In this document: positions 49,201 through 59,182 of the stretch, piece by piece
Layout: each line of letters begins with the position of its first letter
How positions within the stretch are numbered: the first letter of the stretch is position 1
Assembly (NCBI GenBank): GCA_013398275.1
Contig: VZSE01014941.1
Coordinates: forward strand, 124,001 to 188,000
Direction of reading: 5' to 3'
DNA from: Promerops cafer
Lineage: Eukaryota > Chordata > Aves > Passeriformes > Nectariniidae
DNA: 64,000 nt
Notes under the pieces: generated by a model
Databases searched by the model: none
Seen by the model: the letters and a program-made list of their open reading frames with translations, nothing else
Told to the model about the DNA's origin: nothing
Translations under genes and position numbers: made by a program

Positions 49201-51906
49201 AGTTTAAGTTCTCATCTTTACTGTCTAGCTTTCACCATTAATTATTCTAGTATAACTAGGCTACGGTATCGCTCTTCAGTTAACATCAGAGCAAACTGTG
49301 AATTTGCTCAACATGGCTGCAGCTCAATTTAGAGGAAAAACAGTCTCCATGAAATGGGGTCCTTAATTAAAAGTATATTTTGCCATCCTTTTTTTTCCCC
49401 CTTCATTTCTTTTACCTGTAAAATACATCTCAGCCATAATAAAACTAAGTTTCTACATCTGGTCTAGTAAGGAAATAAGCTTTTCCATACAAAATAAAAA
49501 CTATATGCAGTAATTTTCCATTTATTTCTTGTAATTTTAGAGCTCTGACATTTTCCCAAATCCTTTTCATGTTAACTAGAACGACTTCCCTTGGATAACT
49601 GGTGTTTCACCACTATTAAAAAACACTTCATAATGATGAGTCAGAGTAACAAGCTCAAATTCTTCACACGTGAATAATCTTGATCAATGCTAAAGGAAAT
49701 CCCATTAAACATATATTTATCTGCTTCAAATACCCTTGGAAATAGATATTCTAACAAAGTAAAAGGTCTAGGTCAGGTATGGAAAGGGAAGCTCCCTCAC
49801 CAGCCAGTCACACCTCCCATCACAATCTGTGTGGCTACAGAGTATTTTTCTACAATGGGTCCTGAATTCCGGCCAAACACACGATTCCACCAATGGTGAC
49901 GTCGAGCATATTCTGTTAAATCCAGCACTTCGTAGGAATCGTCATCACTGTCGTGGTCTGAAAAAGAAAAAGCAATTAAAAAAAAAAAAAAAAGTTATTT
50001 TCTTAGTTATAGAGTAAATTAACAATTTATGTGAAAACGCCAGATGCAGCTTGGGCATTAATTGGGTCTAATGGTTTAAACTGTAGTGCACAAGCTACCT
50101 ATGGTCCAGCAGCTCAAAGAACAAAGCATTTTGGGATTCTATGCCATCATCAAGGTAAGGTGTAGAAGGCTACAGGGGTGGTATAATTGATAAAATCCAA
50201 TCCTACAAAGGTGAACAAGAATCCCCTACCTGTTCCAGTACGGGAACCAAGAGGCATCAGATCAAACTACCAGTTAGCTTGTCAAACAGACACACAAAAA
50301 CAAACAAACAAACAAACAAACAAACAAAAAAACAGCAAAAACCAAAGGGATAGACCAACACTTGGAAAGATTAAGAACTTCTGGCCCAGTGCACTCCTCA
50401 GAGGACCAGGCACCAGTATTTGCCACAGAGCCAGGAAGCGACTTCTGTTCCTTTTCCACAACATGTGAAAGAGATGATGCTGGGACTTCAGCTAAATTCC
50501 ATGTTTGCAGGACAATTCTGTCAGTGTTTTCAAAACAGTCATCCTACAACTTCAAATTAAGAGATCCTCAACACCATGTATACTCAAACATCAGAGGAGA
50601 GAGATGGGTCTAGATTTTCAAAGAAAAATATTTTAAAAGTGTATCACATTCTGTGACATACACATATGAACTGAAGTCCACTTTGTTTAAATACATTTCA
50701 GGTTAAATCTAAATTCAGCAACATGGGTCAGACATTCCAAAAAACAGAAGCAGTTAAATTATTACCTAGAATTATTACCTAGAATTAAAGTAAGACTGTA
50801 GATATAAACATTTTATTAGAATTTTGACAGATTTTTAACTTGTACTACCAGGATAGGTAAAAACTTCAAAGACTGCAAGAAGTACACATGTAGGTGTGCA
50901 TTATTTCCCTTTATTACCAAATGTTCTTGAGTACTAAAAAATAAATAGCAAGATCCATAATGCTAAAAACTTGTTATTGAATGTTCTTTCTTTGAGGAAT
51001 TGAGGACAACCTGTTTAACTTCTTTAGATGGAGAATATTAAAACACTGTCATGAACAGTTACATTAATTCTGCCCTGAATTTATTATTTAAACCAAAACT
51101 CGTGTACACAAGTAAAATACATTCTGTGGCAAATAACACTGCCAGAGCGTTTTCTACTGATGAAAAATACTCTCTGCATGCGGCAAATAATGTTCTGGAC
51201 ATTCGCCAAGCACATCGAACTGTGCCAGTGCCGAAAGGCGCCGCACGACGAGGCCACAGCGATGCCCTGAAAGCCCCGCACGGTGAAGGATGCGGCGGCC
51301 ATGGGGGCTGGAGGCTCCTGGTTCCCGTCCCGCATCCCCCCGGCACCTCCGGCTGCGCGGCCCCGCGCTCCGTGAGGGCTCGGCCAGCACTCATTCTGTC
51401 TGCGGGCCTGGCTAGAAGGGGTTTCGGTGGTTAAATCCCGGGAATGAGCTTTAGCCCAGGTGATGCCGGGGGTGCCGGGGCCGATGTGCCGGGCCGCGCG
51501 GTGGAGGGGGGACACGCACGGACTGGGGAGGCGCAGAGCCCTGGCCATCCCTCCCCGCCCCCGGGACGCAGCGCGGGCAGCGGGAGGGGGCTGCCCGCCG
51601 CCCCNGCGCCCCGCCCCGCCGCGGTGCCGCCCCCTCGCGGCCGCTCCACGCATGCGCCTCACGCGCCCCCGGGGGTGTCCCTGAGGGGAGACCTGGCGGA
51701 GCGTGGAGTGCCCCGGGCTGGAAGGCACCCGCAGGGATCGTCGACTCCGGCTCTCTGCCCTGCGCAGCATAGCGCAAGAATCCCACCATGTGCCTGAGTT
51801 ATCCAAACGCTTCTTGAGCTCTGCCNCGCCGCGCCGCCTCCTCCCCGCTCCCGTCAGGAAGGGGCCAGCACTGACCTGAGGCGGAGCGGGGGCGCCGCGC
51901 CGCCAT
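40132..51906 (-). CDS. FUNDC1: FUNDC1, complete coding region in five exons (156 aa)
   Basis: FUN14 domain-containing protein 1, a mitochondrial outer-membrane receptor that recruits LC3/GABARAP for hypoxia-induced mitophagy and also works at ER-mitochondria contacts. CDS: 51906-51876, 49957-49801, 47959-47884, 41853-41725, 40209-40132. The product is 156 aa (human 155) with FUN14 family features. The LIR core Y19-E20-V21-L22 is intact. S14, S18 and Y19 correspond to the human CK2, ULK1 and Src sites (S13, S17, Y18), and K120 to the MARCH5-ubiquitinated K119. Hydrophobic segments lie near 50-68, 75-90 and 140-155. All introns are GT/AG and the frame is unbroken. Only the first ten residues differ strongly from mammals. 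Confidence 0.96.
40210..41724 (-). other. FUNDC1 intron 4
   Basis: 1515 bp, AT-rich, with no recognised repeat or extra exon. Confidence 0.9.
41725..41853 (-). CDS. FUNDC1: FUNDC1 coding exon 4
   Basis: 129 bp, 43 codons in phase 0, acceptor TTCTCTAG, donor GTGAGT. It encodes [20 protein letters not shown] followed by a lysine-rich loop and [14 protein letters not shown]120 in this loop corresponds to human K119. Confidence 0.98.
41854..47883 (-). other. FUNDC1 intron 3
   Basis: 6030 bp, AT-rich. It includes an AT-rich tract around 44140-44280 and a short CR1 tail near 45100-45178. No other exon is recognised. Confidence 0.9.
45095..45178 (+). mobile_element. CR1 LINE 3' tail fragment
   Basis: GGTTGGAATTACACAGTCCT, then TTAATGTCCCTTCCAACCCA, a C-run and TGTTATGATTCCTTGAT follow the order of the CR1 3' terminus. 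It may extend left to about 45040. Confidence 0.6.
47884..47959 (-). CDS. FUNDC1: FUNDC1 coding exon 3
   Basis: 76 bp, acceptor CCCCTAAG, donor GTATGT. It encodes the rest of W63 through Q88: [20 protein letters not shown] then FLLLQ, a glycine-rich double hydrophobic hairpin identical or nearly so to mammalian FUNDC1. It ends in phase 0. Confidence 0.98.
47960..49800 (-). other. FUNDC1 intron 2
   Basis: 1841 bp, containing one CR1 fragment (48548-48730) and no other recognised feature. Confidence 0.9.
48548..48730 (-). mobile_element. CR1 LINE fragment in FUNDC1 intron 2
   Basis: GGGCCTCTGGAGGTCACCTG, CTTGATCAGGCTGCCAAGAG, GGTTCCACAACTCCCCTGGG, CAATTCCAGTGTGTCTAAAC. This matches the antisense CR1 layout (GGACCTCTGGAGGTCAT... 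CCACAACCTCTCTGGGCAA). Moderately diverged. Confidence 0.75.
49801..49957 (-). CDS. FUNDC1: FUNDC1 coding exon 2 (LIR motif)
   Basis: 157 bp, acceptor TTTTTCAG, donor GTGAGG. It encodes residues 11-62 and the first two bases of W63. It contains [12 protein letters not shown] (LIR and phosphorylation sites), [14 protein letters not shown] and the start of the first hydrophobic segment ([13 protein letters not shown]). The pyrimidine tract before the acceptor is preceded by a long T run (minus strand). Confidence 0.97.
49958..51875 (-). other. FUNDC1 intron 1
   Basis: 1918 bp as assembled, including a (CAAA)n repeat and the left shoulder of the CpG island (from about 51220). Its promoter-proximal end includes single-N joins and a duplicated block, so the true length is uncertain. 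Confidence 0.75.
50301..50330 (+). repeat. (CAAA)n simple repeat
   Basis: About seven CAAA units in FUNDC1 intron 1, within a slightly longer A/C-rich tract. Confidence 0.95.
51876..51906 (-). CDS. FUNDC1: FUNDC1 coding exon 1
   Basis: The ATG at 51906-51904 encodes [10 protein letters not shown] plus one base of D11. The donor is GTCAGT after 51876. The G|AC split codon fits exon 2 exactly and restores the conserved D that precedes the acidic LIR region. The exon lies on an 85-bp fragment bounded by single Ns (51826, 51912), so the assembly alone does not secure its orientation and place; the splice phase and strand do. The mammalian start (MATRNPPPQ) is similar in length but not in sequence. 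Confidence 0.82.
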
Positions 51907-51910
51907 GTTG
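51899..51910 (-). promoter_or_regulatory. FUNDC1: TISU/YY1-type initiator at the FUNDC1 start codon
   Basis: On the minus strand CAACATGGCGGC spans the ATG and fits the TISU consensus SAASATGGCGGC at every position. TISU elements direct initiation on very short 5' UTRs and bind YY1 at the DNA level. An N lies two bases upstream, so the transcript start cannot be judged. Confidence 0.6.
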
Positions 51911-51914
51911 GNTC

Positions 51915-51926
51915 CACGCATGCGCC
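51915..51926. promoter_or_regulatory. Candidate NRF-1 site
   Basis: CACGCATGCGCC differs from the NRF-1 consensus YGCGCAYGCGCR at two positions and has the CGCATGCGC core. It starts about 9 bp upstream of the FUNDC1 ATG as assembled. The same sequence occurs at 51647-51658 in the other copy of the duplicated block. Confidence 0.45.
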
Positions 51927-51982
51927 TCACGCGCCCCCGGGGGTGTCCCTGAGGGGAGACCTGGCGGAGCGTGGAGTGCCCC

Positions 51983-52475
51983 GGGCTGGAAGGCACCCGC
52001 AGGGATCGTCGACTCCGGCTCTCTGCCCTGCGCAGCATAGCGCAAGAATCCCACCATGTGCCTGAGTTATCCAAACGCTTCTTGAGCTCTGCCAGGCTGG
52101 TGCTGTGACCACTGCCGTGGGGAGCCTGTTCAGTGCCCGACCAGCTCTGGGGAAGAACATTTTACAAATATCCAACCTAAACCTGCCCTGACACAGCTTC
52201 AGGCCATTCCCTCGGATCCTGTCACTGTCACCACAGAGCAGAGATGCACTGAGGTCTCCCCTCAGTCTCCTCCAGGCTGAACAGAACAAGAGCCCTCAGC
52301 CGCTCCTCACACGGCTTCCCCTCAAGGCCTTTCACCATCTTCGTTGCCCTCTTTTGGGCTATCTCCAATACTTCAATGTGTTTCTTGAACTGTGGTGCCC
52401 AAAACCACACACAATATTCAAGCCTGTGCCATGAGGGGCTCATTGATCCCAGTGATGCGGGTAAGAACCCCAAAA
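51983..52475 (-). mobile_element. CR1 LINE fragment abutting the FUNDC1 promoter
   Basis: Antisense CR1: GGCTGGAAGGCACCCGCAGG, ACCATGTGCCTGAGTTATCC, AAACGCTTCTTGAGCTCTGC, CAACCTAAACCTGCCCTGAC, GTCTCCTCCAGGCTGAACAG, CAGCCGCTCCTCACACGGCT and CAGTGATGCGGG at its far end. About 110 bp of its 3' end is repeated at 51715-51825 by the duplicated block. CpGs are unusually well kept in the part near the promoter. Confidence 0.9.
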
Positions 52476-54914
52476 CCTTCCCAGTATCTCCATGTGTGGG
52501 TGAGGAGCAGAGCAGCGGCTGCAGGCATGGCTGGACAGCAGCTGTGTGCCACGAGCCCCATAAAAATTAATAACCAGAAAAAAACAAACAGGAGGCCCCT
52601 CAAAGTACAAAGGTTAAAGCCAATGTGAGCTGCGAAACATTGGAAAAAATTAAATTTGAGCCCTGGTGTGCTCCCTCCTTCAATGCTTGGTGGGGTTTCA
52701 ATGGGCTAAAAGCCACATAATTGTATTTTATTACTTTTTTTAATTGTGTGCAGCCATAACATAGAGGTGGCTGACACAGTAAGTGCACCTTCACGAGTGT
52801 TGTTGCAATATGAATCAAAAAAGCATCTATGAACATAATTTATAAATAATAAAATTGAAAACAAATTATTTAAAAGTGTTTACAGCCTCTCACTTGGACT
52901 CTTACACTGCCAATACAGAAGACAGGCAATTACAATGGAAAAAATCCACTTTTCCCCATATCATAAAGCTATTTTTATGGAGTAAGCATTTAGGATTTGA
53001 ATTAAACCCCTTAATTATACCAGTCTTTACAAACATACCAAAAAAGGGGAAAACTTATCTTCCTCAAGAAGGGCCTTCTTTAGTCTGCTCTGAAACTGAA
53101 ATTAGCATATAAAACTTGAAGTTGGTGTATAAAGTGGTTGTTTGCTTATTAAATTATTTTTATTACAAACATTTGCCATTGTGATAAGCAGGTGACAGCA
53201 TGCCAGACAGGACTAGTAATATATTGCGTTCTTTAAGATTTTCAACAGCTATGTTCCTGTATGGAACACAGATTTGTCTCTTATGATTTGTTTTGACAAA
53301 CACTGTGCATCTTGGGAGTTTTCTTGTTTAAGCATAAAATTGGTGGGTTTGGTATTCACTTCCCAGTCAGTAACAAATTGTTTCTTGACTTTTCCCAGTC
53401 AGATGCCAGTAAGGTAAGGGAGGTGATCAGAAATTTTTGCTCAGGCTGTGTGAGCCTGGATATTTTTGTAACTTTTTTTGCTCGAATTCTTAATATTTGC
53501 CTTCCCTATTTTTAACTATGTTAAGTTAAAAATAGCAGCACTTCTCAGATGACTTTCCCTGTGTCTGTACAAACAATTATATTAATTTCCTTTCAGAACA
53601 GGGAGGTTTATATAATTAGCACTTTTAAAAGATGAACATTGGAAGCTGCATTGTATTCTACATGCGACTTCTGTTTGCCTCCTTTCGCACCCCTCTTGCC
53701 AAGTGAGGGCGGTGTGACAAATGGCAAGGAAGGAGTTTAGGAAAGACACAGGGAAAGCCCCTTTGGCAGGTTTTGGGCTTGTGGTATCTCTGTTCTGGGA
53801 CCAGGATGCACCCCTTGCCCAACACATTTCCCAGTGGGTTCCAGTTGTGTAGGTTGCAGCGGTGCTCCCAGCCCTGGTGCTCAGCCCAGCCCGCTCCTGG
53901 CTGCTGTGAATGAGCCCAGTGTCTGCCCGGGATCTGCAGGCACTGCCTGGGGGATTGGCTCGATGCTTGCATAGAAAATGCCATCAGGATTGTTCTTGCT
54001 TCCAGCAAAATCCATACCCTGTGCAGAGACAGCAAACCTCGTGGCTCCAGAGACCAAGAATAACTGGGAGAACTTTTACCAGCCCCATTGTAATGTATAA
54101 AATTCCCCAAGGGCATCCAAATCTCATGCACACTGATGCCTCCTTTGAGCTATTCATGGCAGATTCTGACAGATTTTCCAAGGAAAGGTAGACAATTTAA
54201 AGTCAGGCCACACTTTGGCTTCACCCTTAAAGGTTCTTCAGGAACAAAATGTTTTCCTATAACATCAGAAGGACTGCACAGAAAAATTTCTCCCTTTGCT
54301 CTATAAGCCCTGGCTACAAGTTCAGGCTGTGCGGCCACCCTCTGTCCTCATACCTGTGACAAGCAGGTTTGCTGTCACAACTTGCAAGGGAACATACATG
54401 GCACACATGTACCTTACATATAACAAAAAACTCCACAATAAGCAACCAAAAACCCCCAAAACCCCAAAAAGCAGAAGAGAGCCCCCCCAATCTTCAAATG
54501 CCTGTGTGATTCTAATCCTAGCAGCTTCTTTGTGCTGCTGACCAGAATTCCAAACTGGGACACACATCCTTTAATTTTTTACCATCTTGCATGATTAATT
54601 ATAAAAACTAAAGGCACCACACACTGCCAGCCATCTCCACTAAGCCTTACTTGTGAGTGAAACTTATGTTCTCCCCAGGTTTAACCTAGTAAATGCAGTC
54701 AGAATAACCTGGCAATAAAGGCATTGGAGCGAATGGATGATTCCTTTTAAAAAATCTGAGTGGACATGCTGTTATTCAAGCTCAGTTGGCTGGAAAGTGG
54801 CAAAGAAATGTCTGGGAAGGAATTTGGGTTCTAAGAGCATCAAGATCCTGGGCAAGGGCTGTTTTGGGGCAATAACCTGAACTGTTAATGCAGTAGGAAG
54901 TTCCATGACTTCCT

Positions 54915-55238
54915 GACAAAGAGCAGTGCAGGGGCAGGCATTGATCTCTTCTCTGTGGTGACCAGGGACAGGACCTGAGGGAATGCCATGAAGTTGTGTC
55001 AGGAGGGCTTTAGTTTGGATGTCAGGAAAAGGTTTTTCCACCAGAGGGTGGTTGGGCCCTGGAGCAGGCTCCCCAGGGCTGTGGTCACGGCTCCAAGCCT
55101 GACAGAGCTCAAGGAGTGTTTGAACAACACTGTCAGGCACATGGCTGGACTCCTGTGGATGGCCCAGGAGCTGGACTTTGATGATCCTTGTGGGTCTCTT
55201 CCAGCTCAGGATATTCCACGATTCTATGATGTTAAAAT
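54915..55238 (+). mobile_element. CR1 LINE 3' fragment
   Basis: Sense CR1: GGGACAGGACCTGAGGGAAT, GTTTGGATGTCAGGAAAAGG, CCAGAGGGTGGTTGGGCCCT, GATGATCCTTGTGGGTCTCT and the tail CACGATTCTATGA. It belongs to the same broad subfamily as the element at 51983, in the opposite orientation. It may extend left to about 54860. Confidence 0.92.
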
Positions 55239-55491
55239 GAAGATAATCCTCCCTGTAATTATGATATTAACTAATACACATCCTTGTGTCTCCTGCCATC
55301 TCCATGTGAGATTTTGGATGGCTTGCTTGTATTGCTTGTCTTCAACCTTCCTTTGTCACTTTTCTTTGTAAAATGTTGGTTGTGAGGTTTAACAAAATTT
55401 AATTATGATAATTTTTTCTTGTTTGTGAACATCATTAAATTCTGCTTTTCAGTTTTGTAGTACTCTAACTCGATAACAACCTCCTTTATCT

Positions 55492-55562
55492 TAGAATCAC
55501 AGAATGATTTTGGTTGGAAAAGAGCTTTAACATGATTGAGTCCAACCATAAATCTTAATTCA
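55492..55562 (-). mobile_element. CR1 LINE 3' tip (about 70 bp)
   Basis: TAGAATCACAGAATGATTTT, GGTTGGAAAAGAGCTTTAAC and GATTGAGTCCAACC form the extreme CR1 3' end in antisense. The rest is lost. Confidence 0.85.
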
Positions 55563-58500
55563 TTTATCCTAATGAAATTTAAGGTATAAATTCCCACCAC
55601 AATCCATATATGAGTGGAGGAGAAAGGGGCAGAGAAAAGTATGTCTGTTGTCTCCGTTAACCATCAGGAGTTTAAATTGTCTCTTGCTGAAGAATTCAAC
55701 TGATACAAAAAGAAAAACCAAGTTTATTGTGCTGTGAAAGGTGTTTAAACAGGTAACAACCAAAGACATCACCCAGGTAAGATGTACTGGATCCACAGCA
55801 CCTGCATTTTACTTATTAAACAAGACTGATAATTAGTGTCAGGTCAGGCTGCAGCAGGACACATTCCCATGACCCTAGTCAGGAGAGTAAGGAAATAAAA
55901 ATAAAAAGTTAAGGAGGGGATTGATCTTTCCTGTTCGTTTTGTTTACTATATTGTTAATAATGCAAGCTGATTATCCATTAATCTTTTGATCTCAGCTCT
56001 GATGAGTTACCAGGCTTGGACTGCAAGCACAGAGCTGTGACCGTGACCTCCTGCTGCTGCGTGAATCCCATGCACGCGTTGGATGGTCTGTGTGCCGTGC
56101 CTCTGGAAAAACGCTGGGATCACGGCCCGAGGGGAGCCAGGGCAGCCGAGCTTGGGGCAGAGCGCTCCTGTGGTGGAGCTGAGCTCATCATTCCTTTAGG
56201 ATCTCCCCTGGAGGCAACCAGGGCTTCAGTGGTGGGAGCAGAACACAGGAGGAGATGACTGCAGTGACTCACGAAGGCTCATCTTACACAGTCAAAATGC
56301 TCAATAAGAACTGGAGTGTTCAGCTAAATTTGAGGCTTCGTGTGATTGCCCAGGCAAATAAGGGGCAGCAAGGGCAACTGAATCTTAGAAAGTCTTGCAA
56401 GGTTCTGGAAGGTTATCTTCCGTCTGATATAGGTGTCTTTATGTTGTTATATTCTTGTTTAAAACTTTTCTCATATGCAAAGTGACTTTTTTTTTTTTAA
56501 TGAAAGGGTTCTGCCAAGTTTGTGTTCTTAATTTGCTGTTTTCTTGTAAGTAAAACATAAAAGATTTTTAATTCTCTGGAGGTAACCTTTTGCTTACTGT
56601 ATGTCCATATTATAAAATTTCAGAAAAGCATGCTGACTGTAGTACTGCATTATTTTAGAGAAGTTCTTTAAACAGCTTTTACCTGTGATCATGAATGTAA
56701 TGATATATTTTGGTTTTAAGTTGTCCTTTGGAAATAAATATCCAATTCCCTTGGTAAATCCTGTAGGTATTCTGGAGTTCCCTGCTACTGTCACTCAAGT
56801 ACTCGGACAAACCAACGGAGAGAGTGAGAACAGACTGATAGTCTGGCAGTCTGTCTTGCCAAGCAAATGTAAGGAATTACTTTTTAGAGGAGCTGCGATG
56901 ATGAATCAATCATACACACCACTTCCACAGCTAACAGATGTTCCTATTTTCTGTAGCATAAGTGCACATAAACAATGAAGAGAAAAATAAAATTTGTTTG
57001 CATGGCTTTCTACAAAGTTAAGTGTAACAGGATAATTACTGGGCAGGGCAGATATAGAAAAAATCCACACTGAAAAAGTTGAAGACCTCCAGAAATACCA
57101 TCTAAGAGGTGAAGAGCCCAAAGGATTTCAGATTTTTCTGTTTGTGAAGCCCTGCACCAAAAAAAGGTTAAAAATCCTAAACTGAAGGGAAACATGGTAA
57201 TAATGTTTTTCATTTTCTTGCAAGAAACAAAAACCAATACAGAACTGTAATGAGTAAACACTAGACAGTACACAAAGAGAAAAGATAATTACTGTGAGTC
57301 ATCACTGCTGGCAAGGAAAACCTTTGATCAGATGCTGCTGTGCCAGTCACAGGTAGCCTTCACTGAAACACCTGGCTGCTCTCAGGTCACCTCAAGCTTA
57401 TGAAGAGCCCTCCTACAGCTTCTTCTTCCGTGCTGCCTGGTTTTGGCTGGAATAAAACTAAACACATTTCCCCCAGATAACTGAAAACATGCCAAGACAG
57501 TCAAACATGAGACTCCCGGAGTACAGGGCTGCCTCCAACTGCCCTGTTCCCCACGGCTGTATCCCCTTCCTAGATGGAGATCTCGAAATAACATCCCTCT
57601 GGCCAAAGGACTAGCTTGCTTTAATGACCCTGATATCAGGGGAACAGGATTTGTTTGCAAGGGTAATTCTCCTGCAAAGATTGAGGCCCCTGGCAACTGG
57701 GGAGACAGCCTGACAAGCTAGAGAGGCATTCCTTATTGTATTTGTGTGCAGTAACTGTACTTCATCACCAAGACTTTTCCTAACTTTACAAAGGCAATGC
57801 CAAACAAAATTTAAATAATTTCTTTATAACAAAACTTGTCTTGAAAGATTGCCCAAAGGATCAGCCTCTCATTCGGTTGCCTTTCAAAGCTCAATAATAA
57901 TGAAATAACTGTATCATAGCATTGTTTCCGGTAGCACTGGTAATTTTTCCAGGTTTTTAAATACTCAAATCTTGATTTCTCATAAAATACTAATGCAGTT
58001 TGACAAAAATTGAAAGCAGCCATTGCTTCTGATAAAACTGCTCAAAGACAGAAAATGTTCATCTTTTCCTCCTGATTTTCTCCAGTATTTGTTTCTGTGG
58101 AAGTATTGTACCCACCGTGGCTCAGCACCACTGACCACCTTCAGCACTTAGAGTCTCTACAAGGACTTGATAATGATTTTTGCAGAGTGAGAGCTGCACC
58201 CCCCTAAAGAAGACCAAGCCCTACTCTGCAGAGCTTTCAGCACATGGCAAGACAGAGGCCATGCCATCTACTGAAGCCATTTGGGACATATTTTGGAGTT
58301 AAACATCTGTAGAAGCAGCAATCCTGACTCTGATTGAACCTGAAAATGGTATGGGTAGGGATTAGAGGAGGAAATCTAGTTTGTCTTCCTGTCATTAACT
58401 CAATGAGCAAGACATTGCACATAAGACATTGCTGTATCTACAGAAGTTTTTGTGCCATACATTTCCTGGCACTGACACCGTCTGCTCAATCCCACAGGCT

Positions 58501-58811
58501 GCAGCAACAGTGACAGAGAGGTAGCAGTGGCTCCAGTCCAGCCATTGGTGTTTGAATGCTGTTCTCATTGAGTCTCATCCAGAATTCCTCAGAGGAGGAG
58601 AAGAAATATAGGATATTGGTCCACTGTCCAGCTGGAATCTAAACAAGCGTGTAGAGTTCTCTAGTCTGCTCTTGAAGTCACAAACCACAGAAGAGGGCAA
58701 GCAAAACCAACAGACCTAACTGCAGCCAGGATGACTTCTTGGAGGAATCTCCCCATGTCCATTTTTAAGATTGTTTCATGTTGAGGGCTCTTTCTGGGTA
58801 TTTGTCAGATG

Positions 58812-59083
58812 GAACATCAGAAAGTGTAGTGATAGGACAAGGAGCAATGGGTTCAAATTGAAAGAGACAAAATTTGGGTTAGATATGCAGAAGAAATTCT
58901 TTACTGTGAGGCTGGTGAGGCACTGGTACAGGTTGTCCAGAGAAGTTGTGGATGCCCTGTCCCTGGGAGTGTTCAAGGCCAGGTTGGATGGAGCTCTGAG
59001 CAACCTGGGATAGTGGAAGGCATTGGTTTGGAACTGGGTGATCTTTAAGGTCTCTTCCAACCCAAACCATTCTGTGATTGTAT
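58812..59083 (+). mobile_element. CR1 LINE 3' fragment
   Basis: Sense CR1: GTGATAGGACAAGGAGCAAT, GAAGAAATTCTTTACTGTGA, GGTTGTCCAGAGAAGTTGTG, TGTTCAAGGCCAGGTTGGAT, GATCTTTAAGGTCTCTTCCA and a CATTCTGTGATTGTATGG tail. Confidence 0.95.
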
Positions 59084-59182
59084 GGCAAACCCCATTTTGA
59101 ACATGGAACTTGTTTGCCCCCATTTTGTTGTACACCAAGGCTTGCCTGATGTTTTCCAGGAGTTGTGTGGAGGCTGCACTGG

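Larger units (their letters stand above)
51220..52060 (-). promoter_or_regulatory. FUNDC1: FUNDC1 CpG-island promoter region
   Basis: Long GC- and CpG-rich stretch around FUNDC1 exon 1 with GC boxes (e.g. CCCCGCCCCGCC near 51608). There is no TATA box. Single Ns at 51605, 51826 and 51912 and a repeated block show that the assembly is not reliable in detail here. Confidence 0.8.
51645..52093. repeat. 181-bp block present twice around FUNDC1 exon 1
   Basis: 51645-51825 and 51913-52093 are identical. The left copy ends at N 51826 and the right copy begins just after N 51912. The 85-bp exon 1 fragment lies between them. The pattern fits overlapping contig ends that were not merged rather than a real duplication. 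Confidence 0.9.

Noticed and set aside
51051..51434. Plus-strand frame of 127 codons, and minus-strand frames starting near 51300
   Set aside because: They lie in FUNDC1 intron 1 at the edge of the CpG island. Three overlapping frames look equally open and none shows a recognised family.
51084..51917. Open frame of 277 codons on the minus strand over the FUNDC1 CpG island
   Set aside because: It crosses two N joins and the duplicated block and is in a different frame from FUNDC1 exon 1. GC-rich DNA has few stop codons, and no domain is visible.
53658..54131. 157-codon minus-strand frame
   Set aside because: It lacks recognisable motifs and overlaps another equally open frame on the same strand.
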